IMG/VR virus record: IMGVR_UViG_3300033144_002610
Coordinates: 1 to 42,957 of that record
Strand: one strand, 5' to 3'
Source: a virus
DNA length: 42,957 nt
This document shows positions 1 through 7,327 of this stretch, in pieces. Position 1 is the stretch's first letter; the number at the start of each line of letters is the position of its first letter. The notes under the pieces are model-generated. The model worked only from the letters and a program-made list of their open reading frames with translations. It made no database searches and was not told where the DNA came from. The position numbers and the translations under genes are program-made.

Positions 1-22
1 ACCCACCGAGGGGTTTTTCACC

Positions 23-202
23 ATGCTGGAGGATCTTATGGGACCACCACATTGCCACATATGCAGCTCAGTCATGCGGTTCCTGGGGTACTTCTCCAGG
101 GTGCGCGACGGGCGCATGGAGCGACTGCCCGAGTACGTCTGCGACTACTGTGGCAAGACGCCCACCGAGTCCGCCGGGTTCCAGGAGAAGCTCGCCGCGT
201 GA
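23..202 (+). CDS. Small zinc-ribbon protein upstream of terminase
   Basis: A 59-residue reading frame starts at ATG 23, after a GAGGGG ribosome-binding site with about 9 bases of spacing. It contains two CxxC pairs, CHIC near residues 11-14 and CDYC near 40-43, as expected for a small zinc ribbon. Its TGA (200-202) overlaps the GTG at 199 of the terminase gene, so the two are probably translationally coupled. Two-knuckle miniproteins beside terminase genes are common in phages and may act as small-terminase-like or regulatory factors, but nothing here proves DNA binding. The frame stays open back to base 2, so a start left of the window cannot be excluded. Confidence 0.6.
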   Translation: MLEDLMGPPHCHICSSVMRFLGYFSRVRDGRMERLPEYVCDYCGKTPTESAGFQEKLAA

Positions 203-1665
203 GTGCAGCATCCCAGCGGGGCATGTCCGACTCGGAGTACGAGGCTGCCCTGGTTGAGGCCGTCGGCGAGTTCTACGACGATCCATTCGGGTTCACCATG
301 TGGGCCTACGAGTGGGGCTCCGGTGAGCTAGCCGAGTTCCCCAACGGACCAGACGACTGGCAGGCCGCGCAGATGATTCGGGTCGGCGAGAAGATCCGCG
401 CCAACCCCACCGACTACGCGATCCGTGAAGCCATTGCGTCCGGCCACGGCATCGGCAAGACCGCCGAGGTGGCCTGGCTGGTGAACTGGGCGATGGCCAC
501 CAGGCCACACCTGTCCGGGGTCGTCACCGCCAACACCACCAACCAGCTGTCCACCAAGACCTGGCGTGAGATCGCCCTGTGGCAGAAGCGCAGTTTAGTC
601 GGGCATTGGTTCGTCTGGTCGGCCACGAGGTTCTACCACAAGGAGCACCCGGAGACCTGGTTCGTCGCGGCCGTGCCTAACACTGAGCACAACTCGGAGG
701 CGTTCGCTGGTCTCCACGCGACCCACTCCATGATCATCTACGACGAGGCCTCCGGTATCCCGGATAAGATCTGGGAGGTGACTGAGGGCGCCATGACGGA
801 CCCGCGCGCGATGTGGTTCGTGTACGGCAACCCGACCAGGAACACGGGGCGTTTCAAGGACTGCTTCGAGCGCGACAAGATGCGCTGGACCACCCGGCAT
901 ATCGACTCGCGCACCTGCCAGATGACCAACAAGAAGGAGCTGCAGGAGTGGCTAGATACCTACGGGGAGGACTCAGACTTCTTCCGTGTCCGCGTCCGCG
1001 GCCAGTTCCCCAAGTTGGCCGTGACCCAGTTCATTGCGACCGATATCGTCGATGCGGGGATGCGGTTCGAGATCGAGCTGGAAGCTTACTTCGCCATGCC
1101 GATCGTGCTCGGGGTGGACGTCGCCCGGTACGGGGACGACAAGACAGTGGTCTCGATCAGGCAAGGCCGCAAGCTGCTCACCCAGCTCAAGTGGCGCGAG
1201 CTGAATACTATGGAGGTGGCGGAGCGTGTGGCGACGCTGATGCGCGAGTTCAAGCCACAGGCGACGTTTGTGGATGCGGTTGGTATCGGTGCTGGGGTCG
1301 TCGATCGGCTACGACAATTGAACTACGAGGTCATCGAGGTCAACGCCGGTTCCAAAGCTATGGACAACGAGACCTACTACAACAAACGTGCGGAGATGTG
1401 GGGTCGGATGCGGGAGTGGATTCGCGATGGCGCTGACATCCCACAGGACCAGGACCTGCGTGACGCCCTGACCGGCATCGAGTTCTCATTCGACGACAAG
1501 GAGCGCATCCGCCTGGAGCGCAAGCAGGACATGAAGAAGCGCGGCCAGGAGTCCCCGGACGAGGGCGACTCACTGGCGCACACCTTTGCGGAGATCCTGG
1601 GCGACTTCTCCATCAACTACTTCGAGCCCGACGATCAGTTCGAGCCAGAGGAGTACGAGATATGA
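199..1665 (+). CDS. terL: Terminase large subunit (ATPase-nuclease)
   Basis: This is the DNA-packaging motor. It pumps phage DNA through the portal and cuts the concatemer. Counting from GTG 199, the Walker A motif SGHGIGKT lies at residues 81-88 and Walker B MIIYDEA ends with D182-E183. The RNase-H-like nuclease has the usual acidic residues D307 (VLGVDVARYGDD), D359 (FVDAVG) and D457 (DEGDSLAH). The product is about 488 residues, normal for the family. GTG 199 overlaps the upstream stop and has AGGAG at 183-187; ATG 223 is an alternative with a weaker site. A longer in-frame start at 52 would give an Arg-rich leader that is really the upstream gene read out of frame. No separate small terminase is recognisable. 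Confidence 0.95.
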   Translation: MSAASQRGMSDSEYEAALVEAVGEFYDDPFGFTMWAYEWGSGELAEFPNGPDDWQAAQMIRVGEKIRANPTDYAIREAIASGHGIGKTAEVAWLVNWAMATRPHLSGVVTANTTNQLSTKTWREIALWQKRSLVGHWFVWSATRFYHKEHPETWFVAAVPNTEHNSEAFAGLHATHSMIIYDEASGIPDKIWEVTEGAMTDPRAMWFVYGNPTRNTGRFKDCFERDKMRWTTRHIDSRTCQMTNKKELQEWLDTYGEDSDFFRVRVRGQFPKLAVTQFIATDIVDAGMRFEIELEAYFAMPIVLGVDVARYGDDKTVVSIRQGRKLLTQLKWRELNTMEVAERVATLMREFKPQATFVDAVGIGAGVVDRLRQLNYEVIEVNAGSKAMDNETYYNKRAEMWGRMREWIRDGADIPQDQDLRDALTGIEFSFDDKERIRLERKQDMKKRGQESPDEGDSLAHTFAEILGDFSINYFEPDDQFEPEEYEI

Positions 1666-1796
1666 TAATTAAACGAAATGAGCAGTGGCTGTGGGTCCTG
1701 GCCATGGCGATAGGCGTAATTGCGGTGGGCCTGGTGCTAGGCCTGGCCGGTGGCCCGGTCAGCCCTGATGAGATGGGTCCCAACTTTTTAAGATAG
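1662..1796 (+). CDS. 44-residue single-helix membrane peptide
   Basis: The gene starts in an ATGA overlap with the terminase stop. It encodes a short basic N-terminus (IIKRNEQ) followed by a hydrophobic Ala/Gly/Val/Leu helix at about residues 9-29 and a short polar tail. One membrane-spanning helix is the only recognisable feature; the function is unknown. The last base of its TAG stop is also the first base of the tRNA acceptor stem at 1796, so this gene and the tRNA are packed without a gap. It is too short to be assigned to a family by eye. Confidence 0.5.
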   Translation: MIIKRNEQWLWVLAMAIGVIAVGLVLGLAGGPVSPDEMGPNFLR

Positions 1797-1872
1797 CTCG
1801 CGTGGCTCGAATGGTCAGGCGTCCGGTTCTGGCAACCGGTATATGCGGGTTCGATTCCCGCCGCGGGCTCCA
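1796..1872 (+). tRNA. Phage tRNA with non-canonical anticodon loop (UGG by geometry)
   Basis: A cloverleaf can be drawn. The acceptor stem GCTCGCG (1796-1802) pairs with CGCGGGC (1862-1868), followed by discriminator T and an encoded CCA (1870-1872). The T arm is GCGGG-TTCGATT-CCCGC (1845-1861), with a perfect stem. The anticodon stem CCGGT (1823-1827) pairs with ACCGG (1835-1839), and the variable region has 5 nucleotides. The 7-base loop TCTGGCA puts TGG (1830-1832) in the anticodon position, which would read proline codons. However, position 33 is C instead of the near-universal U and position 37 is C. The first acceptor pairs (G1-C72, C2-G71) and U73 look glycine-like rather than proline-like. 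The D stem is short, about 3 pairs. The gene is clearly tRNA-derived; its identity is uncertain. Confidence 0.75.
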
Positions 1873-1899
1873 TGTCATGTGACATAACATAGGATTGAG

Positions 1900-2088
1900 A
1901 TGACGACTAAGACCTTCCACTTCATGCCCTCATCGCTGCTCTGCAGCTGCGGGTACATCATGTACTACGAGGGGGTCTGGGCTGATCAGAAGACGGCCAC
2001 CTACATGTGCATCTACGATAAGTGTGAACACAAGGGCGTGAAGTATAAGATGCCGACCCTTGAACTGGAGGAGCTGCCTGATGCCTAA
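1900..2088 (+). CDS. Small cysteine-containing protein, putative zinc binder
   Basis: This 62-residue product has CSCG at residues 15-18 and CIYDKC at about 37-42. The paired cysteines resemble a compact zinc-binding knuckle. The ATG is preceded by a modest AGGA site, and it is the first gene after the tRNA. The stop (2086-2088) overlaps the next gene start at 2081. No family is recognised. It is the second small Cys-pair protein within 2 kb, together with the one at 23-202. Confidence 0.6.
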   Translation: MTTKTFHFMPSSLLCSCGYIMYYEGVWADQKTATYMCIYDKCEHKGVKYKMPTLELEELPDA

Positions 2089-2596
2089 GAAGATATCCGT
2101 CGCTAGAGCACGGCGCAAAGCGGATGAGAAGGCGGCCAAGAAGGCCGGGATACTGATGCCAAACGGTCAGCCAGTGGGTGAGGCGCCACAGCTGATCATC
2201 CCGCAGCACCACCGCGCCGACAACCGGGTGGTGGACTACAACGACGTCGAGATCAACGAAGGCAACATCGATCAGCAATCCATCGCTACCGTGGAGATGA
2301 ACCTGGCCAAGCGGTTCGGCACCCGGCTGACCCGACTTTATCCGGGCATCGACTGGGAGGTTAAAGTGGACAGCAGCCTCGGCAGTGTGGTAATTAAGTG
2401 CCCAGACGTTTCGGCCATCAGTGGCTACCACATCTCGATGGAGCGGTCACCGCGTGAAATAGATGACATGCTCATGAAGGTTGGTGGGGAGATCCTCGAA
2501 AGGGGGCTCATGCCGCGGATTAACATTACGGAGACGGACGTTGAGGACAGAGAACGAACAATCCGGGAGGAGGTCGTTGACCTCGACAACTCTTAA
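2081..2596 (+). CDS. Hypothetical protein before portal
   Basis: A 171-residue protein with a very basic, Lys/Arg/Ala-rich helical N-terminus (about residues 1-27) and a mixed alpha/beta body. The start at ATG 2081 is preferred over the upstream in-frame codon at 2060 because GGAGGAG (2067-2073) sits 7 bases before it. It lies between a putative zinc binder and the portal, and its TAA (2594-2596) overlaps the portal ATG. Position suggests a role in packaging or head assembly, but no recognisable domain supports this. Confidence 0.65.
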   Translation: MPKKISVARARRKADEKAAKKAGILMPNGQPVGEAPQLIIPQHHRADNRVVDYNDVEINEGNIDQQSIATVEMNLAKRFGTRLTRLYPGIDWEVKVDSSLGSVVIKCPDVSAISGYHISMERSPREIDDMLMKVGGEILERGLMPRINITETDVEDRERTIREEVVDLDNS

Positions 2597-4878
2597 TGGC
2601 TGATCAACACAGACCCGACGACAACACCGAGTATCAACTGGGGGCCGACCAGACCTCCGAGCCCATCTCAGGCCAACAGCCTGCCTACGAACGCACCGCC
2701 CTGGATCTACCACCGGGTGAGAACCCACCAGCTCGACAAGCAGGCGCCACTGGCACCGACAGTCTTCAGGAGGATGAGGACGTCAGGATGTTCAGCGGGC
2801 CTAACAGCGACGCCTGGCTGCTCCAACGAGCTTCAGAGATGTACGGCGCCAGCTCAGACTATCTGGATGCCAACATAACGAATCAGTGGGAGCGGAACCT
2901 CCACCACTTCAACAACGAACACGCGCCAGGATCACCCTTCTCTAACACCAAGCGAAACATTAAAAGATCAAGGATTTTCCGTCCGAAGACTCGTGCCATG
3001 GTGAAAAAGTCTGAGCGGGGCCTGGCCGTGGCCGCCTTCTCCACCCAGGACATGCTGGTCGTCAAAGCACAGGACCCGCGCGATGAGATGCAGGTCATCT
3101 CCGCGCAGATCAACCAGCGCATCCTGCAGTACCGGCTCGACCACACCATCCCCTGGTTCCAGACGGCCATTGGCCAGTACCAGGACACCAAGGTCTACGG
3201 CATCTGTATCTCGCATGCCTACTGGAAGTACCAGGAGGACACCGACGTCCGACCAGCCTTCGACGGCGACGGCAAGATGATGATGACCGACGACGGCGAG
3301 GGCAACCAGGTACCCGGAGGCTATGAGCATTACACGGTCAGGCACGATAAGCCCTGCATCGACGACATAGCCCCAGAGAATTTCCGCTTCGATCCCATGT
3401 GTGACTGGCGAGACCCGGTCAACACCTCTCCCTTCCTGATCTACCTCATGCCGATCTATCTCGGCGAGGCTGAAGAGCGGATGGAGATGAAGGATCCGAA
3501 GACAAAGCAACCCGTGTGGCGCAGACACAGCCGCGGGGCTTTACTCGGAACACGCGGCCAGGAGTACGACAGGACCCGCCAGGCGCGGGAAGGCCGGGAG
3601 CGGATCGACCCGGCAGATGAGCAGCACAGCAACTCGTTCACCACCTTGTGGGCGCACATGAACATCGTCAAGGTCAACGGCACTGACATGGTCTTCTGGA
3701 CCATGGGCACCGAGCTGCTGCTGACCGACGCCGTTCCGCTGGAGGAGCTGTACCCACATCTGCGACCAGGCGAGCGACCATTCCAGGTAGGGTTCTCATC
3801 CATTGAGGCCCACAGGAATTACCCCGCCGGTGACGTCGAACAGTCGGCAGGCCTGCAGGAAGAGATCAACAACGTAGCCAACCAGCGACTCGACAACGTC
3901 AAGCTGGTGCTCAACAAGCGGTACCACGTACGCCGGGGAAGTCAGACCGACCTGGACGCCCTGGTACGCAACACGCCCGGCGGCGGTGTCATGATGAATG
4001 ACCCCAAAGAGGACGTGGTGGTGGTGGACACACCTGACGTGACCAACTCCTCCTACATCGAGCACGACCGTCTGGCCGTGGAGATGGACGAGCTGGTGGG
4101 TAACTTCTCCCAGGGCAGCGTCCAGTCCAACAAGAATTTGAACGAGACCGCCGGTGGCATGGGGCAGATGTCCCAGGACGCCAACTCCGTCGGTGACTAC
4201 TCGATCCAGGTATTCATGACCACCTGGATGGGGCCGGTCCTCAATCAGCTTTTGCGCCTGGTGCAGCACTACGAGACGGACGAGGTGGTGCTGTCCCTGG
4301 CTGCATCCCAGTCCGATCTGTGGAAACGGTTCGGCACTGACGTGGTAACCAACAAACTGCTGACCCAGAACCTGACCGCCGCTGTTGACGTTGGCATGGG
4401 CAACACCGACCCAGTGCGTCGAGTGGACCGGCTGGTCTACGGCGTCACTCAGTCGCTGCAGATCCCCGGCCAGGCCGAGCGCGTGAAGGGTGGCAAGATC
4501 ACCGACGAGATATTTGGTGCGCTCGGTTACCGCGACGGCAGCCGGTTCTTCATGGACGACGAAGAGTTCAAGACCTACATTGAAGAGAACCCACCGCAGC
4601 CCGAGCCAGACATTGCGATCAAGCAGGCCGAGGTCGATATGCGTACCAAAGAAAATGACATGCGCAACGTGCGCGAGACGGATCGGCTGGAGATGGACAG
4701 GGAGCTGGGTTACGCCAAGCTCGCGCTCGAAGAGGGTCTGCGACTGAAGGACCTCTACCAGAAGCTGGACATCGAGACGATGCGTGACAAGACCACCCGC
4801 GAGGGCAAAGCCCTGGACGGCCAGATCCGCACCAGACAAACGAATTTACAGGCCGTTACTGCGGCCGGAGGATCTTAG
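2596..4878 (+). CDS. Portal protein (P22-like head-to-tail connector)
   Basis: The portal forms the dodecameric ring at one capsid vertex through which DNA enters and leaves, and is the docking site for the terminase. At 760 residues it is close in size to P22 gp1. Recognisable stretches include an N-terminal disordered acidic region (about 1-70), a conserved IDDIAPENFRFDP segment near 255-265, the central GFSSIEAHRNYPAGDVEQ region, and the helical TAGGMGQMSQDAN segment leading into the crown. The C-terminal about 90 residues are a charged coiled coil. It is placed directly after the terminase region and before the scaffold and coat genes. Translation probably restarts through the TAATG overlap with the preceding gene. 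Confidence 0.93.
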   Translation: MADQHRPDDNTEYQLGADQTSEPISGQQPAYERTALDLPPGENPPARQAGATGTDSLQEDEDVRMFSGPNSDAWLLQRASEMYGASSDYLDANITNQWERNLHHFNNEHAPGSPFSNTKRNIKRSRIFRPKTRAMVKKSERGLAVAAFSTQDMLVVKAQDPRDEMQVISAQINQRILQYRLDHTIPWFQTAIGQYQDTKVYGICISHAYWKYQEDTDVRPAFDGDGKMMMTDDGEGNQVPGGYEHYTVRHDKPCIDDIAPENFRFDPMCDWRDPVNTSPFLIYLMPIYLGEAEERMEMKDPKTKQPVWRRHSRGALLGTRGQEYDRTRQAREGRERIDPADEQHSNSFTTLWAHMNIVKVNGTDMVFWTMGTELLLTDAVPLEELYPHLRPGERPFQVGFSSIEAHRNYPAGDVEQSAGLQEEINNVANQRLDNVKLVLNKRYHVRRGSQTDLDALVRNTPGGGVMMNDPKEDVVVVDTPDVTNSSYIEHDRLAVEMDELVGNFSQGSVQSNKNLNETAGGMGQMSQDANSVGDYSIQVFMTTWMGPVLNQLLRLVQHYETDEVVLSLAASQSDLWKRFGTDVVTNKLLTQNLTAAVDVGMGNTDPVRRVDRLVYGVTQSLQIPGQAERVKGGKITDEIFGALGYRDGSRFFMDDEEFKTYIEENPPQPEPDIAIKQAEVDMRTKENDMRNVRETDRLEMDRELGYAKLALEEGLRLKDLYQKLDIETMRDKTTREGKALDGQIRTRQTNLQAVTAAGGS

Positions 4879-4880
4879 AA

Positions 4881-5357
4881 ATGTTTTTAGCCATCAGCTG
4901 GCGCAAAGTAGTTGACGTCGTGTTTGTGGCCGCCGTGGCCGAGGTAGTCGAGGTGGTGGAGGTCCTGTTCGTCGCGGCCGTGCCCGAGGTGGCCGAGGTC
5001 CTGGACGTGGACGGCGTCACTGTGTTGGTGCCCTTCGAGGCAGCTATACCTCAGGTAGACGCGGTTGCGCCGGTTGCGCCGGTGGCAGCAGTGGCAGAGG
5101 TGCCAGAGGTAAGCCACGAGGAACTCATGACGACCGACCTGGTCCATGGCAGCCGGGCCGCTGATATTGCTCGGAGCCTGAACAGCGGCGAGGATATGAC
5201 TGACTACTTCGAGCTGGTCATAAACGCAAACCGACAGAGCATTCTGGCCCATAAGGTGCGAATCAAACCGGGTGTGCGCGCTTCTGCGCCTGCACAGGAA
5301 ACCCTTGAAATCGAAGCCAACGGCCAGGTCGTCGGCTCACTGGAGGTAGACGTATGA
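4881..5357 (+). CDS. Hypothetical protein with Val/Ala/Glu repeat N-terminus
   Basis: The 158-residue product has two parts. Residues about 10-75 are a low-complexity run built from variations of VAEV, VPEV and VVEV. The remainder (from MTTDLVHGS, ATG 5128) is an ordinary compact domain of about 76 residues. GGAGGAT at 4866-4872 supports the start at 4881. A weaker internal site before 5128 could produce only the C-terminal domain. The stop overlaps the next gene by ATGA. It follows the portal, so a connector- or scaffold-related role is possible but unproven. Confidence 0.6.
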   Translation: MFLAISWRKVVDVVFVAAVAEVVEVVEVLFVAAVPEVAEVLDVDGVTVLVPFEAAIPQVDAVAPVAPVAAVAEVPEVSHEELMTTDLVHGSRAADIARSLNSGEDMTDYFELVINANRQSILAHKVRIKPGVRASAPAQETLEIEANGQVVGSLEVDV

Positions 5358-5776
5358 GCCTAAGAGCAAAAGTGGCGAGGCTAAATAGCGCCCGAGTGGA
5401 CGCTAACACCAATGCCGCGAGCCAAGCAGCTGGAGGCACCACCGGGACGCACGAGTACTCGCGATCACACCCGTCCGCCATCGCTTCGCGCCAGGGTCAG
5501 ATAGACGGCAGGGCCAGAGCTGAGACGCAGCGAGCTGCGCGCCAGGCACGGCGAGACGCAACCGGTGACCCAGGCCAAAGTCGAGCAGACCGGGCCAGGC
5601 CTGGACGCCCAGCAAGACCCTCCGGCCCTGCCGGTCGGCAAGGACCAGCAGCTCCGCAAAGTGCAACGAAGCCACAGCGCAGATCGAGGTCTGACAACGC
5701 AGCGCATGGGCGCGCGGGCAGACGCAGTGGCTCCCCTCGATCACACATTCTGGGGCGAGGTAACATAAGCACCTGA
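5354..5776 (+). CDS. Portal-linked hypothetical gene, probably frame-broken
   Basis: The gene starts at ATG 5354 with GGAGGT at about 5342-5347 and an ATGA overlap with the previous gene. The first about 70 residues look natural (Ala/Gln/Arg-rich helix). The second half in this frame turns into an Arg/Pro/Gly/Ser string typical of an out-of-frame reading. In the +1 frame, 5505-5768 is open, has good third-position GC and normal composition. A combined product of about 137 residues, MSLRAKVARL... joined to ...LDHTFWGEVT, is therefore more likely than the 140-residue single-frame product. The join should lie between 5505 and about 5565. Function unknown. Confidence 0.45.
   Translation: MSLRAKVARLNSARVDANTNAASQAAGGTTGTHEYSRSHPSAIASRQGQIDGRARAETQRAARQARRDATGDPGQSRADRARPGRPARPSGPAGRQGPAAPQSATKPQRRSRSDNAAHGRAGRRSGSPRSHILGRGNIST
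5565..5768 (+). CDS. Alternative-frame half of the 5354 gene
   Basis: This is a 67-residue frame opening at GTG 5565, +1 relative to the 5354 gene. Its codons end mostly in G or C, and its composition (Gln, Asp, Val, Leu mixed) is more protein-like than the overlapping frame. The frame is open upstream to the TAG at 5502-5504. Before that TAG it also encodes a natural-looking 30-residue segment starting at ATG 5412. It could be the true C-terminus of the 5354 gene reached by a frameshift, a sequencing indel, or a separate overlapping gene. It ends 8 bases before the next start. Confidence 0.4.
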   Translation: MTQAKVEQTGPGLDAQQDPPALPVGKDQQLRKVQRSHSADRGLTTQRMGARADAVAPLDHTFWGEVT

Positions 5777-6099
5777 TGGCTGAACCCAACTACAGTAATA
5801 TCGATTTCGTCAACGACGCCGAGCGTCTATTCTTTGAACAAGCTCGGCTCGGGATCGCGGCATCAGAGTTTATCCGCAGCGATGTAGGCCGATACATGCA
5901 CGGCTGTGCCAGACAACAGGCGGATGAGGCGAGAGACAAGGTTTTACTGCTCAACCCTTACATCCCCGAGGACCAGGCAGCGATCGCCAAAGCCCAGGCC
6001 GATGCGGCTTGTGGCCTGGCTTTCATGCGCTGGTGTACGGACTTAATCCACGTCGGCCATGAGGCCGAACAATCACTCCAGGAATATGATAATGGCTGA
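5776..6099 (+). CDS. Hypothetical helical protein between portal and scaffold
   Basis: A 107-residue, predominantly alpha-helical protein. The start ATG 5776 overlaps the TGA of the frame above. It contains RYMHGCARQQADEARDK and a segment around DQAAIAKAQADAA, the kind of amphipathic helices seen in small proteins encoded next to portal and scaffold genes. The 3' end overlaps the scaffold start. No catalytic motif is visible. A capsid-assembly role follows from position only. Confidence 0.65.
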   Translation: MAEPNYSNIDFVNDAERLFFEQARLGIAASEFIRSDVGRYMHGCARQQADEARDKVLLLNPYIPEDQAAIAKAQADAACGLAFMRWCTDLIHVGHEAEQSLQEYDNG

Positions 6100-7276
6100 A
6101 CCTACCCTCAATGAGGATGCTTCACAGCAACAAGCTTTTCCAGACCCCGAAGTACCAATGGTTGACAAGCCTGGTGACGGCGGGGAAGATCCGACACCTG
6201 CGGTCAGTGAACGAGACGAGAAACTGGCCGACCTGTATGCCAACTACGATGGGGCAGTGCAGGAGGAGATAGACGAGCAGACCCCGGAAGACTACCTCGT
6301 CGCCGGGATGGTGCCGCCGGATGTCCAAGCTGAGCCTCCCGAAGGGGACGCAACCAGCCGACTACCCGGAGAGCAACAGGCTCCTCTAAATCCAGACGGC
6401 GCGGAGTCGGTGCAACCGATGCACCCAGCCCCCGCCGCCAACAATCCGCTGCCAGCGGAGCTGCAAGGCAATCCACTGGCAGACTTCATCGTCATGCAGG
6501 GCGACGTGCCCATGATGAAGATGAACGTAAACGGGCAAATGGTTTACCGGCCATTAAGTGAGGTACAGTCTGCGGAGAACTCGATGTCGGCGGCTAACGT
6601 CAGACACAGAGAGAACGCAGCCTGGCAAAAAGACTTGCAGTTACGTGAGCAAAACATGCTGGACACCCAGCAAAGAGCCACGGTTAGTCAGCCTTTACCA
6701 CCCGCTCCTGCGGACGTAAACGACGACGCACTCTTAGCGAAAGCTCAAGAGACCATCTCTGAGATGTATCAAGGAGATGAAGAACTAGCAGCTCAGAAGC
6801 TGGTTGAATTTGTAAAGAACTTGCCGCAAGCGCAACCCGCCCAGCAAGTGAATGCGAATGAGATCGAGACGAGAGCTGTAGCCAGAGCGAAGCGCGAGAT
6901 CCAAGAAGAAGGGTTTCAGGTTGCGGTAAAAGACGGATGGAACACGTTCGTCAAAGACTACCCAGACCTGGCCTCTGATCGAGGACTGGTGCGATACGCT
7001 GACGGCCTGACCGATACGATCGAGGCGGATCACCCTACGTGGAATCCGACTCAGGTTATGGCCGAGGCTGGGGTACAGACACGCGCGTGGAGGGATAGCT
7101 TTAAAGCGCCCGCCCCCGTAGTAGCTGATCCTCTTAGAGATCGTCGTGAAACGAAACGGGAACTGACGCCGCTTCCATCGCCGAAGACCGGTCGCCAGGA
7201 GCCGGAGCCTGAAGAGCCAGAGCAGACTCCAGCGGATTACATCGCGGAACTTAGAGCGTCTAGGGGCCAGGTGTAG
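6092..7276 (+). CDS. Putative scaffolding protein
   Basis: A 394-residue acidic, Pro/Gln/Glu-rich protein encoded directly before the coat gene, the usual place for a scaffold that templates procapsid assembly and then exits. The N-terminal third is disordered and acidic. The middle (about 155-260) is rich in charged helix including an AKAQETISEMYQGDEELAAQ stretch. The C-terminus is Pro/Glu-rich and basic at intervals. ATG 6092 is chosen because AGGA lies 9 bases upstream and the extension to 6059 is only the previous gene read in another frame. Identification rests on position and composition rather than on a motif. Confidence 0.7.
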   Translation: MAEPTLNEDASQQQAFPDPEVPMVDKPGDGGEDPTPAVSERDEKLADLYANYDGAVQEEIDEQTPEDYLVAGMVPPDVQAEPPEGDATSRLPGEQQAPLNPDGAESVQPMHPAPAANNPLPAELQGNPLADFIVMQGDVPMMKMNVNGQMVYRPLSEVQSAENSMSAANVRHRENAAWQKDLQLREQNMLDTQQRATVSQPLPPAPADVNDDALLAKAQETISEMYQGDEELAAQKLVEFVKNLPQAQPAQQVNANEIETRAVARAKREIQEEGFQVAVKDGWNTFVKDYPDLASDRGLVRYADGLTDTIEADHPTWNPTQVMAEAGVQTRAWRDSFKAPAPVVADPLRDRRETKRELTPLPSPKTGRQEPEPEEPEQTPADYIAELRASRGQV

Positions 7277-7327
7277 GGGTGATCGTAAAAAGGCAGTAGC
7301 TGCGTCGCTTATTAAGGAGCGAAGCTT

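Noticed and set aside
813-1436. 207-codon plus-strand frame inside the terminase gene
   Set aside because: Arg/Gly/Ala-rich shadow of terL, whose nuclease motifs fall in this interval.
1796-1872. tRNA gene as an integration attachment site
   Set aside because: No integrase or second copy of the tRNA end is present in the window.
3796-4839. 347-codon open frame on the minus strand inside the portal gene
   Set aside because: It is a mirror of the GC-biased portal codons. It is His/Val/Leu-rich, has no ribosome-binding site, and the portal frame is strongly supported.
5502-5504. Amber codon recoding across the genome
   Set aside because: TAG ends several well-supported genes (portal, adaptor, the membrane peptide at 1662), so it is a normal stop.
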